Shown: piece after piece, positions 25,098 through 35,007 of the stretch
Layout of the letters: every line of letters begins with the position of its first letter
Position numbering within the stretch: position 1 is the stretch's first letter
The notes under the pieces: model-generated
Databases searched by the model: none
The model's input: the letters and a program-made list of their open reading frames with translations, nothing else
Told to the model about the DNA's origin: nothing
Origin: Spirochaetota bacterium
GTDB taxonomy: Bacteria > Spirochaetota > Spirochaetia > Treponematales > Treponemataceae
Assembly (NCBI GenBank): GCA_023393015.1
Contig: JAEWMY010000028.1
Span: forward strand, 1 to 64,000
Reading direction: 5' to 3'
Length of the DNA: 64,000 bases
Made by a program: the position numbers and the translations under genes

Positions 25098-28000
25098 GAA
25101 GCTACGAAAGCCTGATGGCGGAACTCGACCCGGCACAGCGCGAGGCCGCGACGGTGCGGGGAAACGCGGTCATCGCGGCGGGCGCGGGATCGGGAAAGAC
25201 GCGCGTGATCGCGGCGCGCTACGCCCACCTCGTCGTGGAACGGGGACTCGCGCCGTCGCAGATACTCACGCTGACCTTCACGCGGAAGGCCGCCGCGGAG
25301 ATGTATTCCAGGATACACGCCACCCTGTGCGGCATCGACCATCCCGCCGCGAGGGAGGCCCTGGCGGATTTCGCCTTCGCGCGCATAGACACGCTCGATT
25401 CCTTCTGCAACTCGGTCGCGCGGGCGGCATGCAGGTCGTACGGCGTAGCTCCCGACTTCTCGATAGACAACGAGCGCGCCGAGGACATGGCCGACGGTCT
25501 CGCGCTCTCCTTCCTCCTCGAGCGGAGGGGTTCCGCGGCCATCGGCCAACTCATGAAACGCTATTCGCTCGCGGAACTGCCGACGCGGCTCTTCGCCCGG
25601 ACGATGGTACGCCACTCTCCCATTACCAGGCCGCTCGACCTCGAGAACGATTTCTCCCGGCAGCGCGACGAGACCCTGCGACGCTTCGACTCGGAGCTCG
25701 ACTCCGCGTACGGGGCATTCGCCGCCCTCGCCTCTTTCGGGGGGGGATCGGCGTTTCTCGACAAGGCCGCCGACATTCTACGGAACCTTCCCGAACGACC
25801 GGACCCGAACGACCGAAAGGCGATCGCGGACTTTCTCGCCTTCGGCGACCGGCTCGCGAAACTGACAACGCCGGGAAACGTCAAGGCGCGTGCGCTCGTC
25901 GAGGCGAAGGGCGTCTTTACCGAATACAAGTCGAAGACGTATCCGTCCCTCCTCTCGCTCGCCGGTTTCCTCCTCAACGAGGAGGTCATCCGCGAGACCT
26001 TCGCCCTGCTCTCGGACTTTCAGGACGTTTTCGCCCGCAAGAAACGCGAGACGGGAATACTGACCTTCACCGACGTCTCGAGGATGGCCCTCGACGCCCT
26101 CGTCGACGATCCGGACTTGCGCGCTTCGTACAAGTCGTCGATACGCTCGATCATGATCGACGAATTCCAGGACGACAACGAACTGCAGCGCGACCTCCTC
26201 TTCCTCCTCGCCGAGCGCCCCGAGCGGCGGGACAAATCGGTCCCGCGCGCCGACGAGCTGTGCGCGGACAAGCTCTTCTTCGTCGGCGACGAGAAGCAGT
26301 CCATATACCGGTTCAGGGGCGCCGACGTCTCGGTGTTCCGCTCGCTCGCCCGCGATCTCGGCTCCTCGGGGGCGAGTCCGCTCGCGACCAATTACCGTTC
26401 CGAACCCCCGCTCATCGCGGCGTTCAACGGCCTGTTCCCGCGCGTGTTTCCCGACGCCGAACGCGACGGTACGGATATACCCGGATACGAAGCCTCGTTC
26501 GAGCCGATCGCCGCGCGCGGTACCGGCGGTACCGGCGAAGGTTCGCCCGAAAGTTCGTCGCGCGGGGATACGCCCGTGGAGATACTGCTCGTCAATCCGG
26601 CCGACGTTCCCGAGGACTCGCCGGGCGCGCTCGCGCCGGAAGAAACCGAGGCCGCCGCGGTCGCCGACCGCATAGCCGACCTCATCGCCTCGGGATTCCC
26701 CGTCCGCGACGGTACGGGAACCCGCCCGATCGCGGCGGACGACATCGCCATACTCTTTCGCACGGGACGGAGGCAGCGGCTTGTCGAATCCTTCCTGCGC
26801 GACCGCGGCATACCCTGCCAGTCGGAGACCCTCAAGAGCCTCTTCGACGACGCGCCGGTTAACGACATATACTCGCTCCTCAGACTCGCCGTCTTCCCGG
26901 CCGACAATACCGCGTACGCCGTCCTTCTCAGATCGCCGCTCGTCGGCCTCGGCGACGAGGGCTTCGCCCTCGCCATGATCGCGCGGCTCGCCGGGGAAGG
27001 CCAGCCCGGAACCGAACCCTTCGGCGACGACGCGGCCTCCTCGATGGGAGAGGCCGACCGCGCGGCCTTCGCGCGGGGCGCGGCGCTCTGGCGCGACATA
27101 CGCGCGCGGGTCGACCGCGTCGGGGCGCACGAGCTCGTGACGCGCGTGTGGTACGACGAGGGTTACCGCTACCTCGTCGAGACGGACGCGAAGCTCGCGC
27201 CGTACCGCGAACTCTACGACTACTTCTTCGAGCTCGCGCGCCGGTCTGACGAACGCGGGGAAACCCTCGCGACCTTCCTCGACCGGATCGCGGAGCTTCG
27301 CGAGTCCGAGGAACGGATAGACGATCTCGACATACCGGTCGACCGCTCGGGCGGCGTGCGCCTCATGACCGTCCACAAGAGCAAGGGCCTCGAGTTTCCC
27401 GTCGTGTTCCTGATCGACGCGGCCGGCCAGGGCAGAAGCGAGAAAAACGAAGAACCCGTATACATCTCCCGCGCGTGGGGCCTGTCGGTGAACGCGGGGA
27501 GTCCCGAGGGCGCCGAGGGCGCTTGCGGAAACTGGTGTTACGCGGAATGCCGCGACGAGGAGCTGTCGATGGCACGGGCGGAACTCCGCCGTCTCCTGTA
27601 TGTCGCCATGACACGTTCGGAAAAGAAACTAGTCGTCACCGCGACCCTCGGGAAGGGCATTGCCGTCGAAGACGGCGATGACGCGGAAACCGCGTTGACA
27701 CCGCGCGCGACACTCGAACTTTTGAGCCACAAGAAAGACAAACGGAAAGGCGTCAGGGAAAAATCCTTTCTCGACCTCCTCCTTCCCGCCCTTCTCGAGG
27801 ATACGGCGACCGGCGTCGCGGTCTCGACCGTCCCGCCGATGACGGACGCGGCGCCGTCACGGGCGGAATCCGCTCGCGCGCGGCACTCGCGGACCGCGAC
27901 CCGTCGGGATCGCCCCGTCGGCGAAGCGAATCCCTTCGAGCGCATCCCGCTCGCCGAGTACCCCTGCGGGCCGAGACGGAGATACTCCGCCTCGAGTCTC

Positions 28001-28546
28001 GCGGAGGAGCTCGCCGAAGGCGACGGCGCGGATGCGGGCGCCTTCGCCGGTACGTCACGCGGGCGCGCGGAAAACCGAGCGGACCGCGAGGATCCCCTGA
28101 ACGCGGCGCTGGCGGAAGCGGGCGTCTCAGCGACCGAATTCGGAACGCTCGTCCACGCGTACGTCGAAGCGAGATTCGGGGGACGAGAACCGCCGCGCGT
28201 TCCGCATTCCCTCGCCGGGGCGGTAGCGGAAATGGCGAACCGATTCCTCGAATCGCGCCTGGGAACGCTCGCCCGCTCTGCTCCCTGGCGCGCGACGGAA
28301 TACGCCTTTTTAACCGAATATCGGCACGAAGGGCGGACGATCGTCGTGTCGGGGCAAGTCGACCTCGCGTTCGAATCGGGAGGAACGGTGTACGTCGTGG
28401 ATTACAAGACCGACCGCCTCGAAGAGCCCGAACGGCACGCCCCGCAACTCTCGATATACCGAAAGGCCCTGGCAGACTTGCGCGGAAAACCGGTTGAAAC
28501 CTGGCTCTTTTACCTCAGATCGGGCGTCGCGACCCCGATTTCGTGA
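25094..28546 (+). CDS. addA: AddA-like UvrD-family helicase/nuclease
   Basis: 1150 aa, using a GTG start at 25094 (GGGAGG site, GTGA overlap with addB). Superfamily 1 helicase motifs are Walker A AAGAGSGKT (near 30), DEFQDD (near 360), GDEKQSIYRFRGADV (near 400), LMTVHKSKGLEFPVVF (near 760) and YVAMTRSEKKL (near 840). A C-terminal PD-(D/E)XK nuclease has VVDYKTDRLE (near 1105). This matches AddA (RecB-like). The pair AddA/AddB would replace RecBCD. It is last in the three-gene operon, followed by short repeats. Confidence 0.9.
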   Translation: MRSYESLMAELDPAQREAATVRGNAVIAAGAGSGKTRVIAARYAHLVVERGLAPSQILTLTFTRKAAAEMYSRIHATLCGIDHPAAREALADFAFARIDTLDSFCNSVARAACRSYGVAPDFSIDNERAEDMADGLALSFLLERRGSAAIGQLMKRYSLAELPTRLFARTMVRHSPITRPLDLENDFSRQRDETLRRFDSELDSAYGAFAALASFGGGSAFLDKAADILRNLPERPDPNDRKAIADFLAFGDRLAKLTTPGNVKARALVEAKGVFTEYKSKTYPSLLSLAGFLLNEEVIRETFALLSDFQDVFARKKRETGILTFTDVSRMALDALVDDPDLRASYKSSIRSIMIDEFQDDNELQRDLLFLLAERPERRDKSVPRADELCADKLFFVGDEKQSIYRFRGADVSVFRSLARDLGSSGASPLATNYRSEPPLIAAFNGLFPRVFPDAERDGTDIPGYEASFEPIAARGTGGTGEGSPESSSRGDTPVEILLVNPADVPEDSPGALAPEETEAAAVADRIADLIASGFPVRDGTGTRPIAADDIAILFRTGRRQRLVESFLRDRGIPCQSETLKSLFDDAPVNDIYSLLRLAVFPADNTAYAVLLRSPLVGLGDEGFALAMIARLAGEGQPGTEPFGDDAASSMGEADRAAFARGAALWRDIRARVDRVGAHELVTRVWYDEGYRYLVETDAKLAPYRELYDYFFELARRSDERGETLATFLDRIAELRESEERIDDLDIPVDRSGGVRLMTVHKSKGLEFPVVFLIDAAGQGRSEKNEEPVYISRAWGLSVNAGSPEGAEGACGNWCYAECRDEELSMARAELRRLLYVAMTRSEKKLVVTATLGKGIAVEDGDDAETALTPRATLELLSHKKDKRKGVREKSFLDLLLPALLEDTATGVAVSTVPPMTDAAPSRAESARARHSRTATRRDRPVGEANPFERIPLAEYPCGPRRRYSASSLAEELAEGDGADAGAFAGTSRGRAENRADREDPLNAALAEAGVSATEFGTLVHAYVEARFGGREPPRVPHSLAGAVAEMANRFLESRLGTLARSAPWRATEYAFLTEYRHEGRTIVVSGQVDLAFESGGTVYVVDYKTDRLEEPERHAPQLSIYRKALADLRGKPVETWLFYLRSGVATPIS

Positions 28547-28547
28547 C

Positions 28548-28581
28548 AAACGGGGCGGTATCGACCTGAAACGGGGCGGTA
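28548..28581. repeat. Two 13-bp direct repeats just after addA
   Basis: AAACGGGGCGGTA occurs at 28548-28560 and 28569-28581 (period 21 bp), starting 2 nt after the addA stop. A weaker third copy (AACGGGG) follows near 28590. No hairpin-plus-T-run terminator is evident. Confidence 0.75.
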
Positions 28582-28734
28582 CGGCAATTTAACGGGGATC
28601 CGCGCGGGTTTAAGTTTTTTCGGCGACCGCCGATAAATATACGAATGAGTGGGCGAGTTCTCGGGAAACCTATGAAAAGCCGACCCCGCTGTGATAGACT
28701 TGACAGGCAGAAAGCGGTGGCAGAAGGATTATTA

Positions 28735-29637
28735 ATGAAGGATTTGCAGTACTACATCTCGCGACCCAAGGTTGACGCGCACAATCACTTGAACCTTGGC
28801 ATGCGCTACAGCTCATACCTCGAATGGTCCGGAATGCCGATCCCGAATTTCCCCCGCAAAATGAACGGCCTCGACGACATGCACGACGTCATCGCCAAAT
28901 ATACCCGTCCCCGTTGCCAGACCGCCGACGACGTCACGAGCCTCATCGACATGTCCATCAACGACGCCATCGCCGACGGGGTTACCGTCCTGGAAGGGTC
29001 CATCGATATCGGCTTTGTGGTGCATTTCCACAAGGATATCGAGAAATTCCTCCAGATGGTAACCGGGTTCGTCTCCCGCTATGGAGATCGCATAGATTTT
29101 CGCCCCGAACTCGGCTTCGGGAAGACCTTCGACAAGGCCAAGATATCGAAGTGGGCGCCGCCCCTCATGGAAAGCGGCTCGTTCAAGAGCATCGACCTCT
29201 ATGGCCCGGAGGTCGAGGACGGGATCGAGGACTTCAAGTACCTCTTTACCCTCGCCGAAAAGCTCGACATCAAGAAGAAGGCCCACGTGGGAGAGTTCTC
29301 GGACGCGGCCTCGGTTCGCCGGTTCGTGGAGTTCTTCGACCTGCACGAGGTACAGCACGGCATCGGCGCGGCGGCTGACGACGCGGTACTCGAATTTCTC
29401 GCCGAACGCAAGGTCCGTTGCAACGTCTGCCCGCAAAGCAATTACCTTTTGGGCGCCGTTCCCTCGCTCAGGGAGCATCCGGTCAAGAAAATGCTCGACG
29501 CGGGAGTGTGCCTGACGATCGGTACCGACGACTTGCTCTTCTTCGACGCGACCGTCAGCGAACAGGTATTCGATCTCGTCTCCGAAGGGATCATAACCGA
29601 AGCCGACGCCGAAAAACTCCTCGCCGAGGGCGTGTAA
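28735..29637 (+). CDS. Adenosine-deaminase-like amidohydrolase
   Basis: 300 aa, somewhat shorter than classic adenosine deaminase (about 335-350). Zinc ligands are visible: H16-N-H18 (KVDAHNHLNL), an HVGE motif (KKAHVGEFS, near 182), the catalytic-region His in VQHGIG (near 207) and TDDLLFF Asp (near 265). This is the ADA/AMP deaminase clan; the substrate may be adenosine or another purine or nucleoside-like compound. The ATG at 28735 with AGAAGGA is chosen; upstream in-frame starts lack sites. Its stop is 2 nt from the convergent mnmG stop. Confidence 0.75.
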   Translation: MKDLQYYISRPKVDAHNHLNLGMRYSSYLEWSGMPIPNFPRKMNGLDDMHDVIAKYTRPRCQTADDVTSLIDMSINDAIADGVTVLEGSIDIGFVVHFHKDIEKFLQMVTGFVSRYGDRIDFRPELGFGKTFDKAKISKWAPPLMESGSFKSIDLYGPEVEDGIEDFKYLFTLAEKLDIKKKAHVGEFSDAASVRRFVEFFDLHEVQHGIGAAADDAVLEFLAERKVRCNVCPQSNYLLGAVPSLREHPVKKMLDAGVCLTIGTDDLLFFDATVSEQVFDLVSEGIITEADAEKLLAEGV

Positions 29638-29639
29638 GC

Positions 29640-31517
29640 CTACTTTCTCAGATACACCATCAACAGCATCACGTCGGAATTCCGCAAGCCCGAGATCCTC
29701 GAGGCCTGGCCGAGCGTGCGCGGCCTGATTTCAAGAAGCTTCCCGAGCGACTCTTTCGAGATGCCGGGGATCGCCCCGTAGTCGAATCCGTCGGGGATCG
29801 GCGTGTCGTCCATGCGGTGAAGTCGGTCCACGCGGCGGTCCTGCGCGTCGATATAATGGGAATAGCGGATATCGAGTTCCGCCGAAGTCCTGACCTCGGG
29901 AGAAAACGAGCCGAACGAGGGATCGAGCGAGACGACGTCGTCGAGCGGGACGAGGGGATCGCGCAGCGCCTCGGCGCACGTCTTTCCGACGTGCTTGGCG
30001 AGCGACGGAAAGGCGCGGGAGTCCTCGGTCGAAACGCGCCGGGCGTCCCATTTCGCGGCGAGTTCGTCGCGGAGGGCGAGCCGCGCACGGACCCGCTCGA
30101 CGTCGGCCTCACCCGCGAGCCCGATGTCCCGCGCGCGCGCGGTCAGCCGCTCGTCGGCCGTGTCGTGCCGGAGGCGAAGCCGGTACTCGGCGCGGGCGGT
30201 GAACATCCGGTACGGCTCCTTCGTGCCGAGGGTGACGAGGTCGTCGATAAGCACGCCGATATACGCGTCCGCCCGTCCGAGCGTAAAGGGAGCCTCTCCC
30301 CTGACGCGGAGCGCGGCGTTGATGCCGGCGATGAGGCCTTGCCCGCCCGCTTCCTCGTACCCGCTCGTCCCGTTGATCTGTCCCGCGGTGAAGAGCCCGG
30401 CGAGCCGCTTCGTCTCGAGCGAGGGAAAAAGCTGGGTGGGATCGATATAGTCGTATTCGACGGCGTAGGAAGGCCGCGTCACGACGGCGTTCCCGAGCCC
30501 GGGTATCGTCCGCATGAACTCGTCCTGCACCTCCTCGGGAAGCGACGACGAAAGGCCGTTGATGTACACCTCGTCGGTGTCGAGCCCCTCGGGCTCGAGG
30601 AAGAGCTGATGCCGCTCGCGCTCGGCGAAGCGGACGACCTTGTCCTCGATCGACGGGCAGTACCGCGGGCCGACGCCCTGAATCTTCCCGCTGTAAAGCG
30701 GCGAGCGGCCGATGTTCTCGCGGATGATACGATGCGTCTCGCCGTTCGTGTAGGTGAGGTGACACGCCACCTGCGGCAGCGTCGCGCCGGTCCGGCCCGC
30801 GAACGAGAAGGCCGAGACGTCGACGTCCCCCTCCTGGCGCTCGAGTCCCGAGTAGTCGACGCTCTTCGAAAGCACGCGGGGAGGCGTGCCCGTCTTGAGC
30901 CTGCCGACCGTAAAACCCATTCGCCTGAGCGCCACGCCGAGTCCGCACGCGGCGCCCTCGCCGAGCCGGCCGCTCGAGGCCTCGTACTCGCCGATGAATA
31001 TCTTCCCTTCGAGAAAGGTTCCCGTCGTAAGCACGACGGCCTTCGCGGTGATCGTCCTTCCGCGCGAGGTCACGACGCCGCGCGCGGTTCCCGACGCCAC
31101 GAAGCCGGAATCGTCGGCGCCGCTCACGGCGAGGTCGACGACGGTGTCCTGATAGAGATGGAGTCCTTTCTGAAGCTCGAGCGTACGCTTCGCGAGAAGG
31201 TGATAGCGGTATTTGTCCGCCTGTACGCGCGGCGCCTGGACGGCGGGGCCGCGGCTCCGGTTGAGGAGGCGGTACTGGATCATCGTCGCGTCCGCGAGCT
31301 TTCCCATCTCGCCGCCGAGGGCGTCGATCTCGCGCACGATGTTTCCCTTGGAGATACCCCCGATCGAGGGGTTGCAGGACAGCTTGCAGATCGAGTCGAG
31401 GGATTGCGTCACGAGAAGCGTCGACGAACCCATGCGCGCGGAAGCGAGCGCGGCCTCGATGCCGGCGTGCCCGCCCCCGATCACGATGACGTCATAGTCG
31501 GTGTATCGGAAGGCCAT
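29640..31517 (-). CDS. mnmG: tRNA uridine-34 carboxymethylaminomethyl enzyme MnmG
   Basis: 625 aa. With MnmE it installs the cmnm5 group on U34 of several tRNAs. FAD-binding VIVIGGGHAGIEAALA is at residues 10-25. The catalytic Cys-containing SCNPSIGGISKG (near 48) and GTFLEGKIFIGEYEASSGRL (near 150) are family hallmarks, as is the C-terminal domain. The ATG at 31517 has no ribosome site but a TATACT box 9 nt upstream, so the message is probably leaderless. Confidence 0.97.
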   Translation of the reverse strand: MAFRYTDYDVIVIGGGHAGIEAALASARMGSSTLLVTQSLDSICKLSCNPSIGGISKGNIVREIDALGGEMGKLADATMIQYRLLNRSRGPAVQAPRVQADKYRYHLLAKRTLELQKGLHLYQDTVVDLAVSGADDSGFVASGTARGVVTSRGRTITAKAVVLTTGTFLEGKIFIGEYEASSGRLGEGAACGLGVALRRMGFTVGRLKTGTPPRVLSKSVDYSGLERQEGDVDVSAFSFAGRTGATLPQVACHLTYTNGETHRIIRENIGRSPLYSGKIQGVGPRYCPSIEDKVVRFAERERHQLFLEPEGLDTDEVYINGLSSSLPEEVQDEFMRTIPGLGNAVVTRPSYAVEYDYIDPTQLFPSLETKRLAGLFTAGQINGTSGYEEAGGQGLIAGINAALRVRGEAPFTLGRADAYIGVLIDDLVTLGTKEPYRMFTARAEYRLRLRHDTADERLTARARDIGLAGEADVERVRARLALRDELAAKWDARRVSTEDSRAFPSLAKHVGKTCAEALRDPLVPLDDVVSLDPSFGSFSPEVRTSAELDIRYSHYIDAQDRRVDRLHRMDDTPIPDGFDYGAIPGISKESLGKLLEIRPRTLGQASRISGLRNSDVMLLMVYLRK

Positions 31518-31526
31518 AGGATACCG

Positions 31527-31556
31527 AGTATATCGAAGAGGGCGCGCCGTTGTCTA
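31527..31556 (-). promoter_or_regulatory. mnmG promoter, leaderless type
   Basis: On the minus strand TAGACA-N18-TATACT is followed by 9 nt and the ATG. The -35 matches TTGACA at 5 of 6 positions. Initiation about 7 nt past the -10 would leave almost no leader. Confidence 0.65.
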
Positions 31557-31573
31557 TGAAGCGTCGCGGCTGA

Positions 31574-32203
31574 TCAGGCCATCCTGAGCACGCGGTCGGC
31601 GAGCCGCGCGGCCTCGCCTTCGTCGTGCGTGACGTACACGGCCGTATAGCGAAGCTCGCGCTGCCGGGAGCGGAGCTCCTCGCCGAGCCTGAAACGCAGC
31701 TCGGCGTCGAGGGCGGAAAGGGGCTCGTCGAAAAGGACCAAGCCCGGCTCGACGGCCAGCGTTCGCGCGAGGGCGACGCGCTGGCGCTCTCCTCCCGAAA
31801 GGGTTTCGACCCTCCGCCCGTCGAAACCGTCGAGACCGAGCGCGCCGAGCCACCGCCGGGCGACCTCGCGGCGTTCCCGCCGGGAAACGCCGCGGCACGC
31901 GAGCCCGTAGGCGATGTTGTCCCCGACGGAAAGATGGCTGAACAGGGCCGATTCCTGAAAGACCATTCCCACGCGACGCTTCCCCGGCGCGAGGGCGGTT
32001 ATCTCGACGCCGTCGAGCCATACGCGTCCAGCGTCGGGCGCGAGGAGCCCCGCGATCATCCTGAGCACGGACGATTTTCCGCAGCCCGACGGGCCGAGCA
32101 CGGCGAGGGATCCGCCGGAGGGCACGGAGAAGGAAGCGGACACGGATTTTTCCGGCCACTCCTTGCGCAGGGAATCGACGACAAGGCCCTCACGCGCGTC
32201 CAT
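31574..32203 (-). CDS. thiQ: Thiamine ABC transporter ATPase ThiQ
   Basis: 209 aa, the short size typical of ThiQ. Walker A GPSGCGKSS (36-44), Q-loop VFQESALF, signature LSGGERQRVALAR and Walker B LVLFDEPLSALD are intact. It overlaps thiP by 14 nt with its own GGAGG site. The assignment to thiamine, rather than iron or polyamine, comes from the TPP riboswitch heading the operon. Confidence 0.88.
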   Translation of the reverse strand: MDAREGLVVDSLRKEWPEKSVSASFSVPSGGSLAVLGPSGCGKSSVLRMIAGLLAPDAGRVWLDGVEITALAPGKRRVGMVFQESALFSHLSVGDNIAYGLACRGVSRRERREVARRWLGALGLDGFDGRRVETLSGGERQRVALARTLAVEPGLVLFDEPLSALDAELRFRLGEELRSRQRELRYTAVYVTHDEGEAARLADRVLRMA

Positions 32204-33875
32204 CGCCGACCTCCGCGTCCTGCGCGAGAAAGACGAGCGCGCTCAAGGAAGCCAATACCACCGCGCAGGCGCACGCCTCGGGGAACCGGTAGGAGCCCGC
32301 GAGGCGAAAGAGCATGAGCGAGAGATTCTCGAAGCCGCCGAGCGAGAGCGTCACGGGCAGGGTGGCGTCGCCCGCGCCGATCGCGAAGGAAAGCGCGAAA
32401 CCGGCGAGAGCCCCGCGCGCGACGAGGGGCAGGCGAACGCGAAAGGTCGCGTCGAGCCTCCGCGGCGAAAGGAGGGCGGCCGCGTCGTCGACGGAGCGCG
32501 GAACGCGCGCGAGCGCCGAGCGCACTTGCGTCCACGCGAAGGGCCACGAGACGGCCGCCTGCGCGAACGCGAGCGTCGCCCCGTTTCCCCGGGGCACGAC
32601 GAGATTCCACCCGAAGGAGAGCATCACCGAGGATACGGCGAGCGGGACGAGCGCGACGGCGGAAAGGCCCGCCCGGTCCCGCTTGCCGGCGGCGAGCGCG
32701 AGGAAGAGCGCGGCGACGGTCGCGAGACCCGCGGAGGCGAGCGACACGGCGACCGTCGAGGCGAGCGCGGGGAAGAAGCCCCCCCGCGACGCGAGAAAGC
32801 GCCAGGCGGAAAGGGAGAAGTCCCCGAAACGGGCGCCCGTCGGCGTAAACGATCTGACCAAAACGGAAAGAAGGGGACCCGCAAAGAACACGGCCAGAAA
32901 CGCGAGGAAGGCGAACGCGCCGGCGGCCTCCGCTCCCGACCTGACGGGAACGCGAGGCACGGGAGAGGCGAATCCCGTCGCACCGGCCGAAAGGCGCGAC
33001 TCGAGCCCGCGGTAGAGCGCTACGACGCAGAGGGCGAGCGCCGTCTCGACGAGGGCGATCGTGCCGGCGAGGCGGAAGTCGAGCGAGGACCGCGCGGCCT
33101 GGTAGAGTTCGACCTCGAGGGTCGTCCCGCCGATCCCGCCGAAGAGGAGCACTATCACGAAGCTGAAAAAACAGTAGAGAAACACGAGGGCGCCCGAGGA
33201 GAGGATAGCCCCCGAAAGGTGCGGCGCCGTCACGGTGAGAAATACGCGCGGTTCCGAGGCGCCGAGAAGCCGCGCGGCGTCCTCCTCCGTCTCGGGGATC
33301 CGTTCCCATACGCGCGATACCGTCCGCATGACGACGGGAAAATTGTAGAAGCCGTGCGCGATTACGAGTCCCGCGAGGGAATAAAGGAAGGTCACCGGCG
33401 GTTCCCGCGCGCCGGTCAGCGCCATGAGTACGGCGTTGAGATAGCCCTGACGGCCGTAAAAGAGAACGAAGGCGAGCGCGATGATGACCGGGGGCACGCA
33501 GAGGGGGACGCCCGACGATGCCAGGAGGAGACGCCGACCGGGGAATTCTCGTTTCGCCACGAGAAAGGCCGCCGGAATTCCGAGGACGACGGCCGCGAGC
33601 GACGAGAACGCGGCCTGCACGAGAGTGAAGCGCAGGGCGTACGACACACGGGAAAGGCCCTTCGCCGGACCCGTTTCCCCGGAAAAGAACGCCGGAACGA
33701 GGGCGGAGATCGCGGGTACGACGAAGGCGAGCGCGACCGCGAGACACGCGAGTCCTGCGAACGCGACGACGGCGATCTGCGCCAGACGCACCGACCGCGC
33801 GGCGGCCAAAGCGCTCGCGGAGCCGACGGTTTCCGCGGAATCCGTCACGGCCAAGGCCGCGCGAGGGTCACTCAT
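32190..33875 (-). CDS. thiP: Thiamine ABC transporter permease ThiP (fused two-domain)
   Basis: 561 aa inner-membrane permease with about twelve hydrophobic segments in two tandem halves. Each half carries a binding-protein-dependent transport loop (about 190-210, DAARLLGASEPRVFL; about 460-480, DDAAALLSPRRLDATFRVRL). The fused duplication is normal for ThiP and FbpB-type permeases. It starts within the thiB stop (ATGA overlap). Substrate is inferred from the riboswitch. Confidence 0.87.
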   Translation of the reverse strand: MSDPRAALAVTDSAETVGSASALAAARSVRLAQIAVVAFAGLACLAVALAFVVPAISALVPAFFSGETGPAKGLSRVSYALRFTLVQAAFSSLAAVVLGIPAAFLVAKREFPGRRLLLASSGVPLCVPPVIIALAFVLFYGRQGYLNAVLMALTGAREPPVTFLYSLAGLVIAHGFYNFPVVMRTVSRVWERIPETEEDAARLLGASEPRVFLTVTAPHLSGAILSSGALVFLYCFFSFVIVLLFGGIGGTTLEVELYQAARSSLDFRLAGTIALVETALALCVVALYRGLESRLSAGATGFASPVPRVPVRSGAEAAGAFAFLAFLAVFFAGPLLSVLVRSFTPTGARFGDFSLSAWRFLASRGGFFPALASTVAVSLASAGLATVAALFLALAAGKRDRAGLSAVALVPLAVSSVMLSFGWNLVVPRGNGATLAFAQAAVSWPFAWTQVRSALARVPRSVDDAAALLSPRRLDATFRVRLPLVARGALAGFALSFAIGAGDATLPVTLSLGGFENLSLMLFRLAGSYRFPEACACAVVLASLSALVFLAQDAEVGDGRA

Positions 33876-34891
33876 CTCGAAAGCGCGTCCAACACGGCGT
33901 CGACGGCGGCCGCGACGCGGTCATGATTGGCCTCGACGGCCTTGCCGGCGAGCGGGGCGGCCGCGTACGACGCGGGAAGGGGAACCGTCCGCGAAACGGG
34001 GTACATCCACTGCGTGAGCGGAAGCACCGCCTGCGCCTCGTCGGTCAGCATGAAGTCAACGAAGGCGCGCGCGCCCGGACGGTTCGCGCACCCCTTCACC
34101 ACGCCGAGTCCCTCGATCTGTCTCGGGTGCCCTTCGGGAAAGACGAGCGCCTTGTACCGGTCGGTATTGTCGTACTCCGCGTGATACGCGGGGCTCGTCG
34201 TGTAGCTGATGACGAGCGGGGCCTCTCCCGAGGTAAAGAGGCCGTAACCCGAATCCCAACCGGGCGCGAGGGTGAGCACGCTCGGCTTGAGCCGCTCCCA
34301 GTACGAAATATAGTCATCGCCGTAGACGGCCACGGTCCAGGCGACGAAGCCGAGGCCGGGGGTACTCGTCCTCGGGTCCATGAGGATGAGGCGCTTCGCG
34401 TATTCGGGTCGCGTCAGGTCCTCGAGGCTAGCGGGAGCCGGAACGCCCGAGGCCGAGTCATGGATCAGGGCGAAATAGCCCCAGTCGTACGGGGTCAGGA
34501 GCCAATCCTCGTCGAGCACGAGTTCGTCCGGGACGACCTCGTGCCGAGGACTTCGGTACGCCTCCAGCACGCCGGAGCGCCGGGCCGCGTCCGCGAGGTT
34601 GTTGTCGATACCCACGAGCACGTCGGCGGCGGGACGCTTTTTTTCCAGTACGGCGCGGGAAAGAACCTGCGCGGCGTCCCCGCAGGATATCAAGGTAAGC
34701 TTGACGCCGGTTCGCTCGGCAAAAAGCCGCGATAGTTCCGGTCCGGGACCCCATTCGGACGTAAACGAGTCATAGGCGTACACCACAAGCTCGTCGGGCC
34801 GGGAAACGGCGCGCGCGCACCCGGTCGACGCGAGCGTCGCCACCGCGAGAAACGGACACAAAAACAGGAAAGATATCAGGCGAGTTTTCAT
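33872..34891 (-). CDS. thiB: Thiamine-binding lipoprotein ThiB
   Basis: 339 aa. A lipobox (ASTGC, Cys25) shows it is tethered rather than freely periplasmic. The mature protein opens VVYAYDSFTSEWGPGPEL and includes DVLVGIDNNLADAA, DWGYFALIHD and GFVAWTVAVYG, all characteristic of ThiB-type solute-binding proteins. The start at 34891 is set by the signal peptide and the GGAGGGAG site, which is the 3' edge of the TPP aptamer. The frame is open upstream through the riboswitch but not coding. Confidence 0.92.
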   Translation of the reverse strand: MKTRLISFLFLCPFLAVATLASTGCARAVSRPDELVVYAYDSFTSEWGPGPELSRLFAERTGVKLTLISCGDAAQVLSRAVLEKKRPAADVLVGIDNNLADAARRSGVLEAYRSPRHEVVPDELVLDEDWLLTPYDWGYFALIHDSASGVPAPASLEDLTRPEYAKRLILMDPRTSTPGLGFVAWTVAVYGDDYISYWERLKPSVLTLAPGWDSGYGLFTSGEAPLVISYTTSPAYHAEYDNTDRYKALVFPEGHPRQIEGLGVVKGCANRPGARAFVDFMLTDEAQAVLPLTQWMYPVSRTVPLPASYAAAPLAGKAVEANHDRVAAAVDAVLDALSR

Positions 34892-34892
34892 C

Positions 34893-35003
34893 GCTCCCTC
34901 CACCGGCATTACCCGGATCAGGTTGGGGGCCCGTACGGGTCCCGCGTAAGGGTATGCTCTCAGCCCGCGCACCTCCGATGAAGACGCCGGCACCCCCGCT
35001 GGC
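34893..35003 (-). ncRNA. TPP riboswitch (THI element) controlling thiBPQ
   Basis: On the minus strand all conserved TPP-aptamer blocks occur in order: GGGTGCC (34989-34995), GGCTGAGA (around 34958-34965), ATACCCTTACGCGGGACCC, then ACCTGATCCGGGTAATGCC (34903-34923). The thiB ribosome site (34893-34900) directly abuts the 3' strand of the aptamer and the ATG follows, with no room for a terminator. Control is therefore likely at translation initiation. Ends are approximate. Confidence 0.96.
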
Positions 35004-35007
35004 GCGA

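Noticed and set aside
28548..28600. Possible CRISPR-like repeats after addA
   Set aside because: Only two or three 13-bp copies with 8-bp spacing and no cas genes.
28605..28640. GC-rich stretch plus T run after addA considered as a terminator
   Set aside because: The self-complementary CCGCGCGG has no room for a loop and the T run is not adjacent.
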